Numbered from the stretch's first letter, positions 44,380-54,623 are shown. The stretch is DNA of 64,000 bases from Rubrolithibacter danxiaensis (GCF_047272945.1 NZ_JBKOPS010000002.1:62001-126000), one strand, 5' to 3'. Notes: generated by a model not told the origin, from the letters alone. Made by a program: numbers and translations.

Positions 44380-45246
44380 ATGATAACATTAAAAAATGAA
44401 GTTTTAACAGTTCAGATAAATCCGAAGGGAGCAGAATTAACAAAATTATACAATCAGTATACTAAAATTGATTATCTTTGGAATGCTGATGCTAAATTCT
44501 GGAGTAAGCATTCGCCGGTATTATTCCCGATAGTAGGTGTTTTGAAGGACGATACCTACAATTATCAGAATAAAAAATACAGCTTACCCAGGCATGGCTT
44601 TGCAAGAGATATGGCTTTTACAGCCATGCAGGAATCAGAAACAGTGGCATCTTTCTCTTTATCGTCTGATGAGGAAACCCTGAAAAAATATCCCTTTGAA
44701 TTTATCTTTAACATACATTATAAACTGGAAGCTGATAACTTAACAGTGACTTATGAAGTGTTAAATCCGACAGAGGTGAACTTATATTTCTCAGTCGGCG
44801 GGCATCCTGCTTTTGCAGTTCCGTTAACTACAGATAGTTACTATGAAGATTATTATCTTGAGTTTGAATGTAACGAAAGTGCCAATCGCTGGCCGCTTTC
44901 CGGTAACCTCATGAGTACAGCAAGCGTTCCTTTTTTGAAAGATGAAAAGCAGGTCCCCTTAACAAAGGAGTTATTTTATGAGGATGCGCTTGTTTTAAAA
45001 AACCTGCAGTCGCAAAAAATTTCATTATTAAATCACAAAAATAAACGAGGTATTGACTTTAACTTCAAAGGATTTCCTTATTTAGGTATATGGGCAGCTA
45101 AAGACGCTCCTTTTGTATGCATTGAACCCTGGTGCGGCATAGCCGATTCGGTTGCACACAACCAGCAATTAGAAAGTAAGGAAGGTATTCAATGTTTAAA
45201 CGCAAAGCAAAGCTGGAACAGAAGCTGGAGCGTGAAGTGTTTTTAA
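44380..45246 (+). CDS. Aldose 1-epimerase family protein (YeaD/galactose mutarotase-like)
   Basis: 288 residues, cytoplasmic, beta-sandwich fold. NPKGAELTKLYN, HSPVLFPIVGVLKDDTYNY and YSLPRHGFARDMAF match the aldose-1-epimerase-like family, and FSVGGHPAFAVPL holds the catalytic-type His. IEPWCGIADSVAH near the end is also conserved. It probably interconverts sugar anomers; the substrate is not evident. It stands alone between divergent and convergent neighbours. Confidence 0.88.
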   Translation: MITLKNEVLTVQINPKGAELTKLYNQYTKIDYLWNADAKFWSKHSPVLFPIVGVLKDDTYNYQNKKYSLPRHGFARDMAFTAMQESETVASFSLSSDEETLKKYPFEFIFNIHYKLEADNLTVTYEVLNPTEVNLYFSVGGHPAFAVPLTTDSYYEDYYLEFECNESANRWPLSGNLMSTASVPFLKDEKQVPLTKELFYEDALVLKNLQSQKISLLNHKNKRGIDFNFKGFPYLGIWAAKDAPFVCIEPWCGIADSVAHNQQLESKEGIQCLNAKQSWNRSWSVKCF

Positions 45247-45265
45247 AGACTTAGTTACTGAACAA

Positions 45266-45658
45266 TTACAGCTCGTTCTTAATCCGTTCCTGCATTTCAA
45301 AATAAATAGGCTCGAAATCTTTTAACACTTCAATAGCTATTTCATCTCCTTTTGCTGCATCGGTTTTTAATTTCTGGTAATACGCTTCGGTATCTTCCCA
45401 TTCTTTTTTTCGCAAGGTAATCTGCGCTGTGGCAAGCTGCTGTATAAAATCCTGCAACTCGGTACTCATCTGCTCTATATGGTCATAATCCTCATCAGTT
45501 TTGTTCTGTTTATCAGTAAGTGCCTTTATTTTATCACCCAGCTCAATAATGAAAGCAGTCATTTCAGTAAGTTTCTGAGGTGTTAAATTTTTTAAGGACT
45601 CGAGATAAAACAGGTATTTTTCTTTTAACTCCGATGCTTGAATTTCCAAATTTGCCAT
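45266..45658 (-). CDS. Hypothetical coiled-coil protein
   Basis: 130 residues, no signal or membrane segment. Predicted helical nearly throughout with heptad-like Leu/Ile spacing (LEIQASELKEKYLFYLESL, LTEMTAFIIELGDKIKALTD). Acidic overall. I do not recognise a family. It is the only gene on its transcript, and the 356-nt upstream gap carries a 9-bp inverted repeat. Confidence 0.6.
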   Translation of the reverse strand: MANLEIQASELKEKYLFYLESLKNLTPQKLTEMTAFIIELGDKIKALTDKQNKTDEDYDHIEQMSTELQDFIQQLATAQITLRKKEWEDTEAYYQKLKTDAAKGDEIAIEVLKDFEPIYFEMQERIKNEL

Positions 45659-46015
45659 AAGTATTGTTAATGGAACTCTCTTACGTGATTATAATTCTTA
45701 ATGTTACAACTTATAACATTAAAAGCAAAAATTATTTAATTATTTAAATTATTAAACTAAGAATAAATATAGCTAAAGGTGTAAAAAGAAAATGTTTATT
45801 AAAGCCTCAAGGATCTCAAAATGTTGTTAGAAAGTAATTCGTATTACCATCGGCTTCTTTGCTTTTATTTCATTAAAGTTTATTTCAACCTGCTTAGAAA
45901 GCAAAAGTTATCCTAACTAAGAAAACGCTTTTCAAATTAGTTTAAAGGGCAAAAAAATGCGGTTTAAAGGCAAACGATTCTATAAACTTCTTGTTAGAAT
46001 TCTAAAGTGAAGAAT
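45659..46015. other. AT-rich intergenic stretch
   Basis: The gap between divergent genes holds no convincing reading frame. One inverted repeat is visible: ttaatgtta (45698-45706) and taacattaa (45714-45722), 7-nt loop, about 40 nt before the coiled-coil gene. I see no tRNA or clear promoter consensus in the remainder. Confidence 0.5.
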
Positions 46016-47155
46016 ATGAAACGACTACCAGAAAATTTGTTATGCTTTTCCCATTTAAGATGGGATTTTGTTTTTCAACGTCCACAACACCTTTTAACTC
46101 GTTTTGCAAAGGAGTTTAATGTATATTTTTTTGAAGAACCGATCTGTGATGTAGAAGAAAATGAAAACAGTTTTTTATCTATAAGTAAAAGGGATGAAAA
46201 ACTATGGGTATTAGTGCCGCACATTCATCAGGGTTTGAGTAAGCAGGAAGCAAATCTTTTGCAAAAAGAAATGCTGAATATTTTTTTGAAAGATAAGAAT
46301 CTTGCCGATTACATTTTTTGGTACTATACGCCTATGGCATTGGAATTTTCTGCCGGATATTATCCCGAATTAATCGTTTACGACTGCATGGATGAATTGT
46401 CGGCCTTTAAAAATGCGCCTACCGAAATCTCCATCCTGGAAAAAGATTTAATGAACCGGGCTGATTTAGTATTTACGGGAGGACATTCTTTGTACGAAGC
46501 AAAGAAGAATCAACACCAGAATATTCACCCTTTTCCAAGCAGCATTGATAAAAAGCATTTTGCAAAAGCCCGTAAAAAAGGAAAAGAACCTGCTGATCAG
46601 GCTTCAATTCCCGCTACACGTTTGGGATTTTACGGAGTAATTGACGAACGTTTCGATTATAAACTTATTGGAGATGTTGCTTCCATGAGGCCAGAGTGGC
46701 AAATAGTTTTAATTGGGCCGGTTGTAAAGATCAATCCCGATATTTTACCTAATAATAAAAATATTCATTATTTAGGCTCAAAATCATACGATGTATTGCC
46801 TGATTATCTTGCAGGCTGGGATTTGGCGCTTATACCATTTTTATTGAATGAATCTACCAGGTATATCAGCCCTACAAAAACGCCCGAATATCTTTCAGCA
46901 GGAATCCCCGTACTCTCAACACCAATTCGGGATGTGGTAAACCCATACGGAAAATTAGAACTTGTTGACATTGTAAGAAATTCGAAAGAGTTTGTTGCCG
47001 CTGCAGAAAAAGCACTTCGCCTGCCGAAGAAAGAATGGCTTTCGCGAGTGGATTCTTTCTTAGAAGATAAATCCTGGGATCAAACGTATAAAAATATGAC
47101 CGGATTGATTCGGCAGGCTCTTAATCGCCGCATCACAGTTCCTTTAAGTGCCTGA
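46016..47155 (+). CDS. GT4-like glycosyltransferase
   Basis: 379 residues from ATG 46016 (GTG at 46007 is alternative). The N-terminal Rossmann half begins with LLCFSHLRWDFVFQRPQHLL, a sequence typical of a Bacteroidota and proteobacterial GT-B group. The C-terminal donor-binding half has PTKTPEYLSAGIPVLSTPI, equivalent to the E-x7-E region. It transfers a sugar to an unknown acceptor. The next gene, 64 nt downstream on the same strand, is a GH1-RmlD fusion. Confidence 0.9.
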   Translation: MKRLPENLLCFSHLRWDFVFQRPQHLLTRFAKEFNVYFFEEPICDVEENENSFLSISKRDEKLWVLVPHIHQGLSKQEANLLQKEMLNIFLKDKNLADYIFWYYTPMALEFSAGYYPELIVYDCMDELSAFKNAPTEISILEKDLMNRADLVFTGGHSLYEAKKNQHQNIHPFPSSIDKKHFAKARKKGKEPADQASIPATRLGFYGVIDERFDYKLIGDVASMRPEWQIVLIGPVVKINPDILPNNKNIHYLGSKSYDVLPDYLAGWDLALIPFLLNESTRYISPTKTPEYLSAGIPVLSTPIRDVVNPYGKLELVDIVRNSKEFVAAAEKALRLPKKEWLSRVDSFLEDKSWDQTYKNMTGLIRQALNRRITVPLSA

Positions 47156-47219
47156 ATTTAATTTAGGCCTGTATTTACGGACTATAATTTAAGATCTGGG
47201 GAGAAATAAAAGGAGTAAA

Positions 47220-49403
47220 ATGGATAGTTCGCACCAGCAGGAAATAGAAATTTGGGGCGGAATGGAATGTTCCGTTAACCGTGTACAGGATTCTTATTTT
47301 GATCAGCTTGATTATTCCGGCCATTACAAAAGGGAAGAAGATTTTGAACTCTTTGCACAGCTTGAAATAAAAAAAATCAGGTATCCGCTAATCTGGGAAA
47401 AACATCAGCCGGAAGCAAATACCATAATTGACTGGAGCCGCAGTAAAAAAAGTTTAAATAAACTGCTCGCACTTGGAATTGATCCGATTTTAGGATTGGT
47501 ACACCATGGAAGCGGGCCGGCTTATGCAACAATTGAAACAGAAAATTTTGCGACAGGCCTGGCAAATTATGCGGCTCAGGTTGCAGAGCAGTTTCCATGG
47601 GTTAAATATTATACACCCATTAACGAGCCCTTAACGACTGCCCGTTTTTGCGGTTTGTATGGTATCTGGTATCCACATGCTAAAGATACACTCAGCTTCT
47701 TTCGGATTTTAATGAACGAGTGTAAAGCTACTATTTTAGCGATGGAGGCTATCAGGAAAATTAATCCGGAAGCTAAACTTGTTCAGTCTGAAGATCTGAG
47801 TAAAACATATAGCACTCCTGCTTTAAAAACCCAGGCTAGTTATGAAAACAAACGCAGGTGGTTAGGATTTGATTTATTAAGCGGAAAAGTGAAACCCGGC
47901 CATAGCCTTTGGGATTATTTACTATCAATCGGACTGGATGAACAAGAGTTTGAGTTTTTCTGGGAAAAGAATTGTCCTCCGGATGTTATCGGGTTTAATC
48001 ATTATCCAACATCTGAAAGATATTTAGATGAACGTATCGAAAATTTTCCTGAATGCGCAGTAGGCAGCAATGGTGAACAACTATATGCGGATGTAGAAGC
48101 AGTAAGAGTAAAACTGGATGAAGAAAACGGAGTCGCCTTGCTGTTGAAAGAAGCGTGGGAACGTTTTAAAACCCCAATGGTTTTAACGGAAGTACATATG
48201 GGATGTACACGGGAAGAACAAATGCGCTGGCTGGATGAGGTTTTAAAAACGGTAAAAAGTCTGCGTTGCCAGGGCGTTGATATTCGTGCAATAACAGCCT
48301 GGGCTCTTCTGGGCTCTCATGGGTGGACTGAATTACTGACTTCACCGCCCGGAATATACGAACCGGGAGTGTTTGATATAAGGGGAGGAAAGCCCCGGGA
48401 AACAGCCTTGGGGAAAATGATTAAATCGTATTCTTCTGGGGAAAACTTCGATCATCCGCTATTGGAAAACAAAGGTTGGTGGCACAGGGATCTTCGTGTA
48501 TTGTATTTTCACGAAAAACTATCGCGTAAAATAAGTTCTGAATCTGTCTCTTCACAGCCGGTGCTTATAACCGGAAAAACTGGGACTTTAGGTAAAGCCT
48601 TTGCCCGGATCTGTGAGTTACGAGGTATTACTTACGAATTGCTGGGAAGAGATGATGTAGATATTTCAAATCCCATACAGCTGGAGCAAATAATCAGAAA
48701 CAAACGCCCTTGGGCGATTATTAACGCAGCCGGTTTTGTACGGGTAGATGATGCGGAAACAGAATGCAGTAGTTGCTTTCTTGCAAATGCCAAAGGACCG
48801 GCCACGATGGCTGCCTTATGCAAAAAATACGGAATAAAATTTTTAACCTTTTCATCCGACCTTGTTTTTGACGGTAAAAAAAACAAGTACTATACAGAAA
48901 GTGACCAGGTTTCACCGTTAAATATTTACGGACAAAGCAAGGCGCTTGCAGAAAAACTGGTTTTGCAGAACAATCCGTCTTCTTTAATTATTCGAACAAG
49001 TGCGTTTTTTGGCCCTTGGGATACCTATAACTTTGTTCATAATGTACTTAAATCTGTAAAAAATAAAACTCCCTTTACTGCCGCCAGCGACTTGTATATT
49101 TCTCCAACCTATGTACCAGACCTAGTTAATACCAGCCTTGATATTTTAATAGATGATGAAAGAGGTATCTGGCACCTGGCTAATTATGGAGAAACAACCT
49201 GGTCAACCCTGGCAGAAAATGTGGCAAAAAGAGGAGGATGTCAACAGGAAGGGCTTATTTTGCCGGTACCGGCAAGTTTACTGGAGTTTAAAGCCCAACG
49301 ACCTGTTTACAGTGTTTTGAATAGTGAGCGTGCCCTGTTGCTTCCAGATCTGGAAAATGCACTGGACCGGTATTTTAAAGAGCAGGAGCTGGTTCTTTTA
49401 TAA
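47220..49403 (+). CDS. GH1-like glycosidase fused to RmlD-like sugar-nucleotide reductase
   Basis: 727 residues in two domains. Residues about 1-410 are glycosidase family 1-like: YYTPINEPLTTARFCGLYG carries the NEP acid/base, and PMVLTEVHMGCTREEQMRW a Glu at the nucleophile position, though not in the usual TENG context. Residues about 440-725 are RmlD-like: LITGKTGTLGKAFA (NAD(P) loop), INAAGFVRVDDAE, TFSSDLVFDG and YGQSKALAEK (YxxxK). Joining a glycosidase to a dTDP-4-dehydrorhamnose-reductase-like domain is unusual. It follows the glycosyltransferase and may act in the same glycan step. Confidence 0.88.
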   Translation: MDSSHQQEIEIWGGMECSVNRVQDSYFDQLDYSGHYKREEDFELFAQLEIKKIRYPLIWEKHQPEANTIIDWSRSKKSLNKLLALGIDPILGLVHHGSGPAYATIETENFATGLANYAAQVAEQFPWVKYYTPINEPLTTARFCGLYGIWYPHAKDTLSFFRILMNECKATILAMEAIRKINPEAKLVQSEDLSKTYSTPALKTQASYENKRRWLGFDLLSGKVKPGHSLWDYLLSIGLDEQEFEFFWEKNCPPDVIGFNHYPTSERYLDERIENFPECAVGSNGEQLYADVEAVRVKLDEENGVALLLKEAWERFKTPMVLTEVHMGCTREEQMRWLDEVLKTVKSLRCQGVDIRAITAWALLGSHGWTELLTSPPGIYEPGVFDIRGGKPRETALGKMIKSYSSGENFDHPLLENKGWWHRDLRVLYFHEKLSRKISSESVSSQPVLITGKTGTLGKAFARICELRGITYELLGRDDVDISNPIQLEQIIRNKRPWAIINAAGFVRVDDAETECSSCFLANAKGPATMAALCKKYGIKFLTFSSDLVFDGKKNKYYTESDQVSPLNIYGQSKALAEKLVLQNNPSSLIIRTSAFFGPWDTYNFVHNVLKSVKNKTPFTAASDLYISPTYVPDLVNTSLDILIDDERGIWHLANYGETTWSTLAENVAKRGGCQQEGLILPVPASLLEFKAQRPVYSVLNSERALLLPDLENALDRYFKEQELVLL

Positions 49404-49435
49404 AAAAGGGAAAGCACTTTTAGTAATGCTTTCCC
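49402..49435 (-). terminator. Terminator after the M16 peptidase gene
   Basis: Stem gggaaagca (49408-49416) with tgctttccc (49427-49435), 10-nt loop, and a T-run on the minus strand (49407-49402). Confidence 0.75.
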
Positions 49436-49445
49436 CAAAAATATA

Positions 49446-52289
49446 TTATTTCTTGCCCTCAGGAAGAAGAACCAGTTTGATTAGATTCTCTCCGCTTAAG
49501 TATTTGTTAGCAGCTTCTTTTAAGCTTGCCGGAGTGATTTTCTTTAAAGAATCAAGATAAGTCAATACTTCTTTAGGATCTTCCTTGTTTTCATACTGGT
49601 TAGCCAGGTAGCTGGCCCAGAACGAATTTTCTTTCAGTTGTACCTGGGTTGATCGTTGTTCTTCTGCAATAAATTTTGCAATATCCTGCGCTTCAGGCCC
49701 GTTCTTTTTCAATTTATTTATTTCATCCAGTGTTGAAGCGATTAGCTTTTCTACATTTTCTGGGCCACATCCAAAAGAAACTGTAAATGAATACCTGTTT
49801 TTTGGATATTTGCTATAGCTGGCCCGTACCCCGGGACTATAAACTCCGCTTTCGTCTTCACGGAGACGCTCAATCAGTTTAATTTGTAAGATTTCTCCCA
49901 AAGCATCTATCCGGTTGTTGTTTTCAGTATTGTAGGTATAGTCGCCTGTAAATACCAGCCGAACGGAAGCCTTTTGCTCCTGCCCTTTATAAACTTTTTT
50001 CTCTACTTTTCCTTTTGGAGCATAGATGCCAAGATCTTTAGCTTCTTCCTTTCTTTTAATTGATGGCAGAGCGCCGAGGTATTGTTCTATCAATGGTTTA
50101 ATGTCGGCAACGTTAAAGCTGCCAACAAAAGTGAAAGTAAAATCGCTGGCATCGGCAAAACGTTCTTTATATATTTTGAAAGCCTTATCCAGGTCAATCT
50201 GATTAATTTTCGCGAGGCTTGGCCCTGTGCGGCGAACGTTATAATTACCTAAAACAGCCGAAACAGTATCGGAAAATACTGCGTTCGGATCGCTGCTCCT
50301 GTTCTCAAGCATAGCTTTTTGCTGAGTGATGAACGCACTGTAAATAGCCTCGTCTTTGCGGGGCTGTGTAAAGTAGAGGTACGTTAATTGTAACGCCGTT
50401 TCCAGATCTTTTGGAGTAGCAGAAGCATAAATTCCTTCACTTCGTTCTGAAATATAAGGAGAAACAAAAACACGTTTTCCGGCTAACATTTTCGGTAATT
50501 GTACGGGGCTAAAACTTCCTACTCCGCTGCGGCCAATCAGTGAAGAAGCATTTGATGCAGATTGATAATCAGCATCGCTATACAAAGAGGTTCCTCCCGG
50601 ACTAAAAGCGCTGAAACTAATCTCATCGTTTTTAAAATCGGTAGGTTTTAACACTACTTTAACTCCGTTGCTTAACTCAAGTTCTGTTACTCCAAGCTCG
50701 TTTATTTTCTTTCCAGATACTATTTTTCCTGCTGCGGGTTTTGATTCTATCAGTGGTTTGTCAGATACATCGTCTACATAAGCAGCTAATTTTTGCTGCT
50801 GAACGGCTTTAATCCATGAATTAACGGTAGCTTCATCCGGAAGAGTTGCGGCATCTTTTTCCGGCCCCATAATCAGTACATCGCGGTTCACATCCGTTAA
50901 ATATTCTTTGGCCAACGCGTTTACATCAGCTACAGAAATTCCTTCTATATTGTTTTTATAAAAATTAAACTCATAAGTGATACCGGGGCTTGCCTCCTCT
51001 TCCAGAAAATGCTGAAGATATTCCTGAACGAAAGCATCTGAAGCGGTTTTATCGCGTTCTTTATAAGCCGTTTCTACCGATGTCATGAAAGATTCTTTGG
51101 CACGTGCAAGCTCTGTAGAAGTAAATCCAAAACGCTTAACACGTTCTGTCTCCGTCAGCACTGCTTTAAATCCTTTTTCCAGCTCACCTGGCTTGGCAAC
51201 TACAAAAGCCGATGCCACATCCAATCCGGCAAGAAAACCTCCTATACTGCTTCCGCCTTGTACAAAAGGAGGATTTGCCTGTTTGATTAACTCGCTGAAA
51301 CGCGAAGAAAGCATCTGGTTGTACAACGAGCGTACCATGCTGTAACGTAAATCAGCGGTTGTTTTAATTTTCCTTTCGGGATGTTTGATCAATACCTGTG
51401 CTACTGTTACGGGAAATTCTTTATCAGTAACTGCAATAAATTGATTCTTATTGATCAATGGAATTTTATAATCTACCCTTGCACGTGGATTCGCAGGGTT
51501 TTTCAGATCAGAAAACTCATTTTTGATCATTTGCTCTACCTTTTTAACATCAATATCTCCCACAACAATTAAAGCCTCCAGGTTCGGGCGATACCAGTCT
51601 TTATAAAAAGACTTAATTGTTTCTGGTTTAAAGTTTTTTAATACCTCTTCAGTCCCTATCGGAAGACGCTCAGAATACCTGGAATTATTAAAGATCAAAG
51701 GAAGGTATTTATTTTGCATACGTTCCTGCGCACCTTTTCCCAGGCGTTTTTCTTCCAGAACAACGCCCCGCTCTTTATTTATTTCAACAGTATCAAAAGT
51801 TGCTTCCTGCGCCCAGTCTCTCATAATCTGCATCCCGTTTTTAAATACATCCTGGTCATCTGTAGGGATGGGTAACATGTAAACGGTCTGGTCAAAACTG
51901 GTATAGGCATTTAAATCAGCGCCAAAACGAACTCCGGCTTTTTGCAAATAATTTACTAATTCGTTCTTCGGATAGTTTTTTGTGCCGTTAAAGCTCATAT
52001 GCTCAGTAAAGTGTGCAAGGCCTTTCTGATTGTCATTTTCCAAAATAGATCCCGCTTTAACAGCAAGATAAAGTTGCGCACGATCTTTCGGTTCGGTATT
52101 TTTCCGGATATAGTATGTAAAGCCGTTAGCTAATTTTCCCACAATTACATTAGAATCCAGAGGTAACAGTTGAGAAGCAGAAGTAACTGTTTGTTTGGTC
52201 CGGGGCTTATCCGATTGTTTCTGTGCCTGAACGCTTAAATTAAATAGCAATACAGCGAAGGCGCATAAAATTAATTTGGGTGTCTTCAT
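49446..52289 (-). CDS. M16-family metallopeptidase (pitrilysin/insulinase-like), secreted
   Basis: 947 residues with a signal peptide ending near SVQAQ. The inverted zinc motif HFTEH gives H93, E96 and H97 in GLAHFTEHMSFNG, with the downstream Glu about 70 residues later in the TFDTVEINKERGVVLEE region. The second M16 half begins around residue 540 and lacks the motif, as expected. It degrades peptides in the periplasm. It is monocistronic with a terminator. Confidence 0.95.
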   Translation of the reverse strand: MKTPKLILCAFAVLLFNLSVQAQKQSDKPRTKQTVTSASQLLPLDSNVIVGKLANGFTYYIRKNTEPKDRAQLYLAVKAGSILENDNQKGLAHFTEHMSFNGTKNYPKNELVNYLQKAGVRFGADLNAYTSFDQTVYMLPIPTDDQDVFKNGMQIMRDWAQEATFDTVEINKERGVVLEEKRLGKGAQERMQNKYLPLIFNNSRYSERLPIGTEEVLKNFKPETIKSFYKDWYRPNLEALIVVGDIDVKKVEQMIKNEFSDLKNPANPRARVDYKIPLINKNQFIAVTDKEFPVTVAQVLIKHPERKIKTTADLRYSMVRSLYNQMLSSRFSELIKQANPPFVQGGSSIGGFLAGLDVASAFVVAKPGELEKGFKAVLTETERVKRFGFTSTELARAKESFMTSVETAYKERDKTASDAFVQEYLQHFLEEEASPGITYEFNFYKNNIEGISVADVNALAKEYLTDVNRDVLIMGPEKDAATLPDEATVNSWIKAVQQQKLAAYVDDVSDKPLIESKPAAGKIVSGKKINELGVTELELSNGVKVVLKPTDFKNDEISFSAFSPGGTSLYSDADYQSASNASSLIGRSGVGSFSPVQLPKMLAGKRVFVSPYISERSEGIYASATPKDLETALQLTYLYFTQPRKDEAIYSAFITQQKAMLENRSSDPNAVFSDTVSAVLGNYNVRRTGPSLAKINQIDLDKAFKIYKERFADASDFTFTFVGSFNVADIKPLIEQYLGALPSIKRKEEAKDLGIYAPKGKVEKKVYKGQEQKASVRLVFTGDYTYNTENNNRIDALGEILQIKLIERLREDESGVYSPGVRASYSKYPKNRYSFTVSFGCGPENVEKLIASTLDEINKLKKNGPEAQDIAKFIAEEQRSTQVQLKENSFWASYLANQYENKEDPKEVLTYLDSLKKITPASLKEAANKYLSGENLIKLVLLPEGKK

Positions 52290-52417
52290 TCGAATAGTTG
52301 GTTTATATCTTTTATTCTTTTAATCCTTCTTTTCTGACTTCAAATTTAAAAAGAGGATTAAAGCAAGGCTGAAATTAACAGAAAGAAAAGAAATGAACGA
52401 AGACAAAGGGAAAAATA

Positions 52418-52454
52418 AAACAGCCTTTGAGATGCTTTTTCCCAAAGGCTGTTT
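52418..52454 (-). terminator. Terminator after the YceI gene
   Basis: 12-bp stem (aaacagcctttg 52418-52429, caaaggctgttt 52443-52454), T-rich tail on the minus strand. Confidence 0.85.
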
Positions 52455-52474
52455 AAAAGGATATTTCTGATTTT

Positions 52475-53008
52475 TTATACCTGTTTTACAAGCTGTACTT
52501 CGGCATGTAATTTAATTTCATCACTTACTACTACCTGTCCGGCTTCTGTTACCGCATTCCACAGTAAATGAAATTCTTTGCGGCTTATTTTTCCCTGAAC
52601 GGTAAATCCTGCCTTTGTTTGTCCGTATGGATCTACAACAACTCCACCGAAATCTACTGTTAATGATAGAGGTTTGGTAACATCGCGAATAGTAAGGTCA
52701 CCATGCAAGCGGTATTCCTCATCACTTATCTTTTCGTATTTATTGCCTGTAAACCGCAGCTGGCTATATTGTTCTGCATTAAAGAAATCATCCGATTTTA
52801 AATGGGCATCTCTTTGTTCATTGTTCGTGCTGATCGAATCAATATCAGCCGTAAATTCTATTTTCGAAGCTGTAGTGAAATCATCATTTTCAGTTTCTAC
52901 TTCCAAATTAAAGGATTTAAAATAACCTGTTACAGTGGTGATCATGAGGTGTTTAACTTTAAACTGGATCTCACTGTGCATTGGATCGATAAGCCATTTA
53001 GTTGCCAT
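52475..53008 (-). CDS. YceI-family lipid-binding-like protein
   Basis: 177 residues without a signal peptide. YceI lipocalin-like barrel: WLIDPMHSEIQFKVKHLMIT, SKIEFTADIDSISTNNEQRD and TIRDVTKPLSLTVDFGGV are typical. Family members bind polyprenoid or fatty-acid-like molecules. Many are periplasmic; this one lacks an export signal from the ATG at 53008 and may be cytoplasmic. Confidence 0.92.
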   Translation of the reverse strand: MATKWLIDPMHSEIQFKVKHLMITTVTGYFKSFNLEVETENDDFTTASKIEFTADIDSISTNNEQRDAHLKSDDFFNAEQYSQLRFTGNKYEKISDEEYRLHGDLTIRDVTKPLSLTVDFGGVVVDPYGQTKAGFTVQGKISRKEFHLLWNAVTEAGQVVVSDEIKLHAEVQLVKQV

Positions 53009-53079
53009 AATTTTTAAAATCTATTACTGGAAACAACAGAACAATTAATTATAAGTTTCAACTTTTATTCTTGTTTCGA

Positions 53080-53451
53080 CTAAATTTCATCCGGTTCACG
53101 TTCCGGTATTTCTTCACCATTTAACATGGTAATACCACTTTCTGCATTAAAATTTAATATTACTCTCATTTTCTCTTCATAATTCAAATCAATATCTGCG
53201 CAGCTATTAAATACTCCAATTTGATAGTAAGCGGTAAACAAGCCGTCTCCGGTAGCATTCACTGAAAATTCTTTTTCCGGTATTCTCAGGTCAAAAACCC
53301 GTCCTCGGCTTTGGAAGTAATAACGTGCTATCATTTCCTGAACTTTATCGGTATTTTTAGAGATCTGATGATATAACGTCGCTTGTAAGCTTTCCGGCTT
53401 TATTAACCGGATAATTTCTTCATCTATCCTGAAAGTGGTGGTTTCCTGCAT
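53080..53451 (-). CDS. Hypothetical protein after an M28 peptidase
   Basis: 123 residues, soluble, acidic, beginning MQETTTFRIDEEIIRLIKPE. No known motif is visible. It begins 6 nt after the stop of the M28 peptidase, so co-transcription and possibly translational coupling are likely. Confidence 0.6.
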   Translation of the reverse strand: MQETTTFRIDEEIIRLIKPESLQATLYHQISKNTDKVQEMIARYYFQSRGRVFDLRIPEKEFSVNATGDGLFTAYYQIGVFNSCADIDLNYEEKMRVILNFNAESGITMLNGEEIPEREPDEI

Positions 53452-53457
53452 TTGTAA

Positions 53458-54606
53458 TTAATTATTCATTAAACGTTGGTTAAACTTAACTATAAGCGTA
53501 AACAAATCAGTATATTCTGTAAGCGGAAGTGTAGAAGAACGATCAAAAATATCATGATAGGCCTTAATTCCTCCCAGGGTATAAATGAAAAAAGAAGGAA
53601 CTCCCTTTTCACAGAACCAGTAGTGATCGCTGTTAGCTGCCTTGCCTCGTGCATTAATATGATTTATTAATTTATATCTGTCATTCTCTTCATTTAATAT
53701 TGAAAATTCCTTTGGAAATTGTTTAGCGTTTACCACTGTAATACCCTCATTCCCGGTACCGACAAGATCCAGATTTATCAGGAATTTAATTTTGCTTAAC
53801 TCAATTAAAGGATGGACGGTAAAGTACTCAGACCCAAGTAAGCCCAGCTCTTCTCCGGCAAAACAAATAAAAGCTATAGAATATTTGGGTGGATTTGCCG
53901 CATAGTATTTTGCAAGATTAAGTAATAAGGCAGTGCCGCTGGCATTATCATTCGCTCCGGGGAAAAATGTTTTGGCTCCCATTCCACCCAAATGATCGTA
54001 ATGCGCAGAAATAATAATTACAGAGTCTGGTTGTGAAGTTCCTTTTAAGATACCGCAAATATTTACTGCTTTAAATTTGTCTATAAAATGAGCATCAATG
54101 GCTAATCTGGCTCGGGATGGCTGTTCTTTAATTGATTCTTTTTTAAGCAGTATATGGGTATACTCTGATTGCATTTGTGCTACGGACGCTGTTAGTTTAT
54201 CTTCTAATGAAACCAGCACTTTTTTCTCTTGGTTAATGAAGTGCGCACTGTCTTTTGCTGTTAAATTAATACTTCCGGTTATTCCACGGCTTTCCGGACT
54301 TACGATAAAATCTTTGCCCGGAACCAATCTTTTACCATTCAGAAAAACGTTCATTTTACCAGGAAAAGTATTTACTGGAAAGGTAAACGGCTGAAAATAA
54401 TTTTTTCCGTTTAAAGGCTGTAATCCTATTGATTTAAATTCTGATTCGATAAAACCGGCAGCTTTCTCCGAGCCGTTTTTTATGTACCCTCTTCCCCAAA
54501 ATGAAGAAGATGTCAACGTGTCTATCAGCTTTTTTGAATAGTGAATATCTTGTGCAAAAGAACTTTGTGCAAACAGCAAGATACAAAGAAGAGGTCGTAA
54601 ATTCAT
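53458..54606 (-). CDS. M28-family zinc aminopeptidase, secreted
   Basis: 382 residues with a signal peptide (MNLRPLLCILLFAQSSFAQ). The M28 zinc motifs are intact: SAHYDHLGG (His and Asp), GANDNASGTALLL (bridging Asp), CFAGEELGLLGSEYF (catalytic Glu pair), LINLDLVGTG and a late His in KAYHDIFD. A PA-like insertion lies at residues about 100-170. It removes N-terminal residues from peptides in the periplasm or outside. The next gene follows after 6 nt. Confidence 0.93.
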   Translation of the reverse strand: MNLRPLLCILLFAQSSFAQDIHYSKKLIDTLTSSSFWGRGYIKNGSEKAAGFIESEFKSIGLQPLNGKNYFQPFTFPVNTFPGKMNVFLNGKRLVPGKDFIVSPESRGITGSINLTAKDSAHFINQEKKVLVSLEDKLTASVAQMQSEYTHILLKKESIKEQPSRARLAIDAHFIDKFKAVNICGILKGTSQPDSVIIISAHYDHLGGMGAKTFFPGANDNASGTALLLNLAKYYAANPPKYSIAFICFAGEELGLLGSEYFTVHPLIELSKIKFLINLDLVGTGNEGITVVNAKQFPKEFSILNEENDRYKLINHINARGKAANSDHYWFCEKGVPSFFIYTLGGIKAYHDIFDRSSTLPLTEYTDLFTLIVKFNQRLMNN

Positions 54607-54623
54607 ATTAAATCATCGCAATT

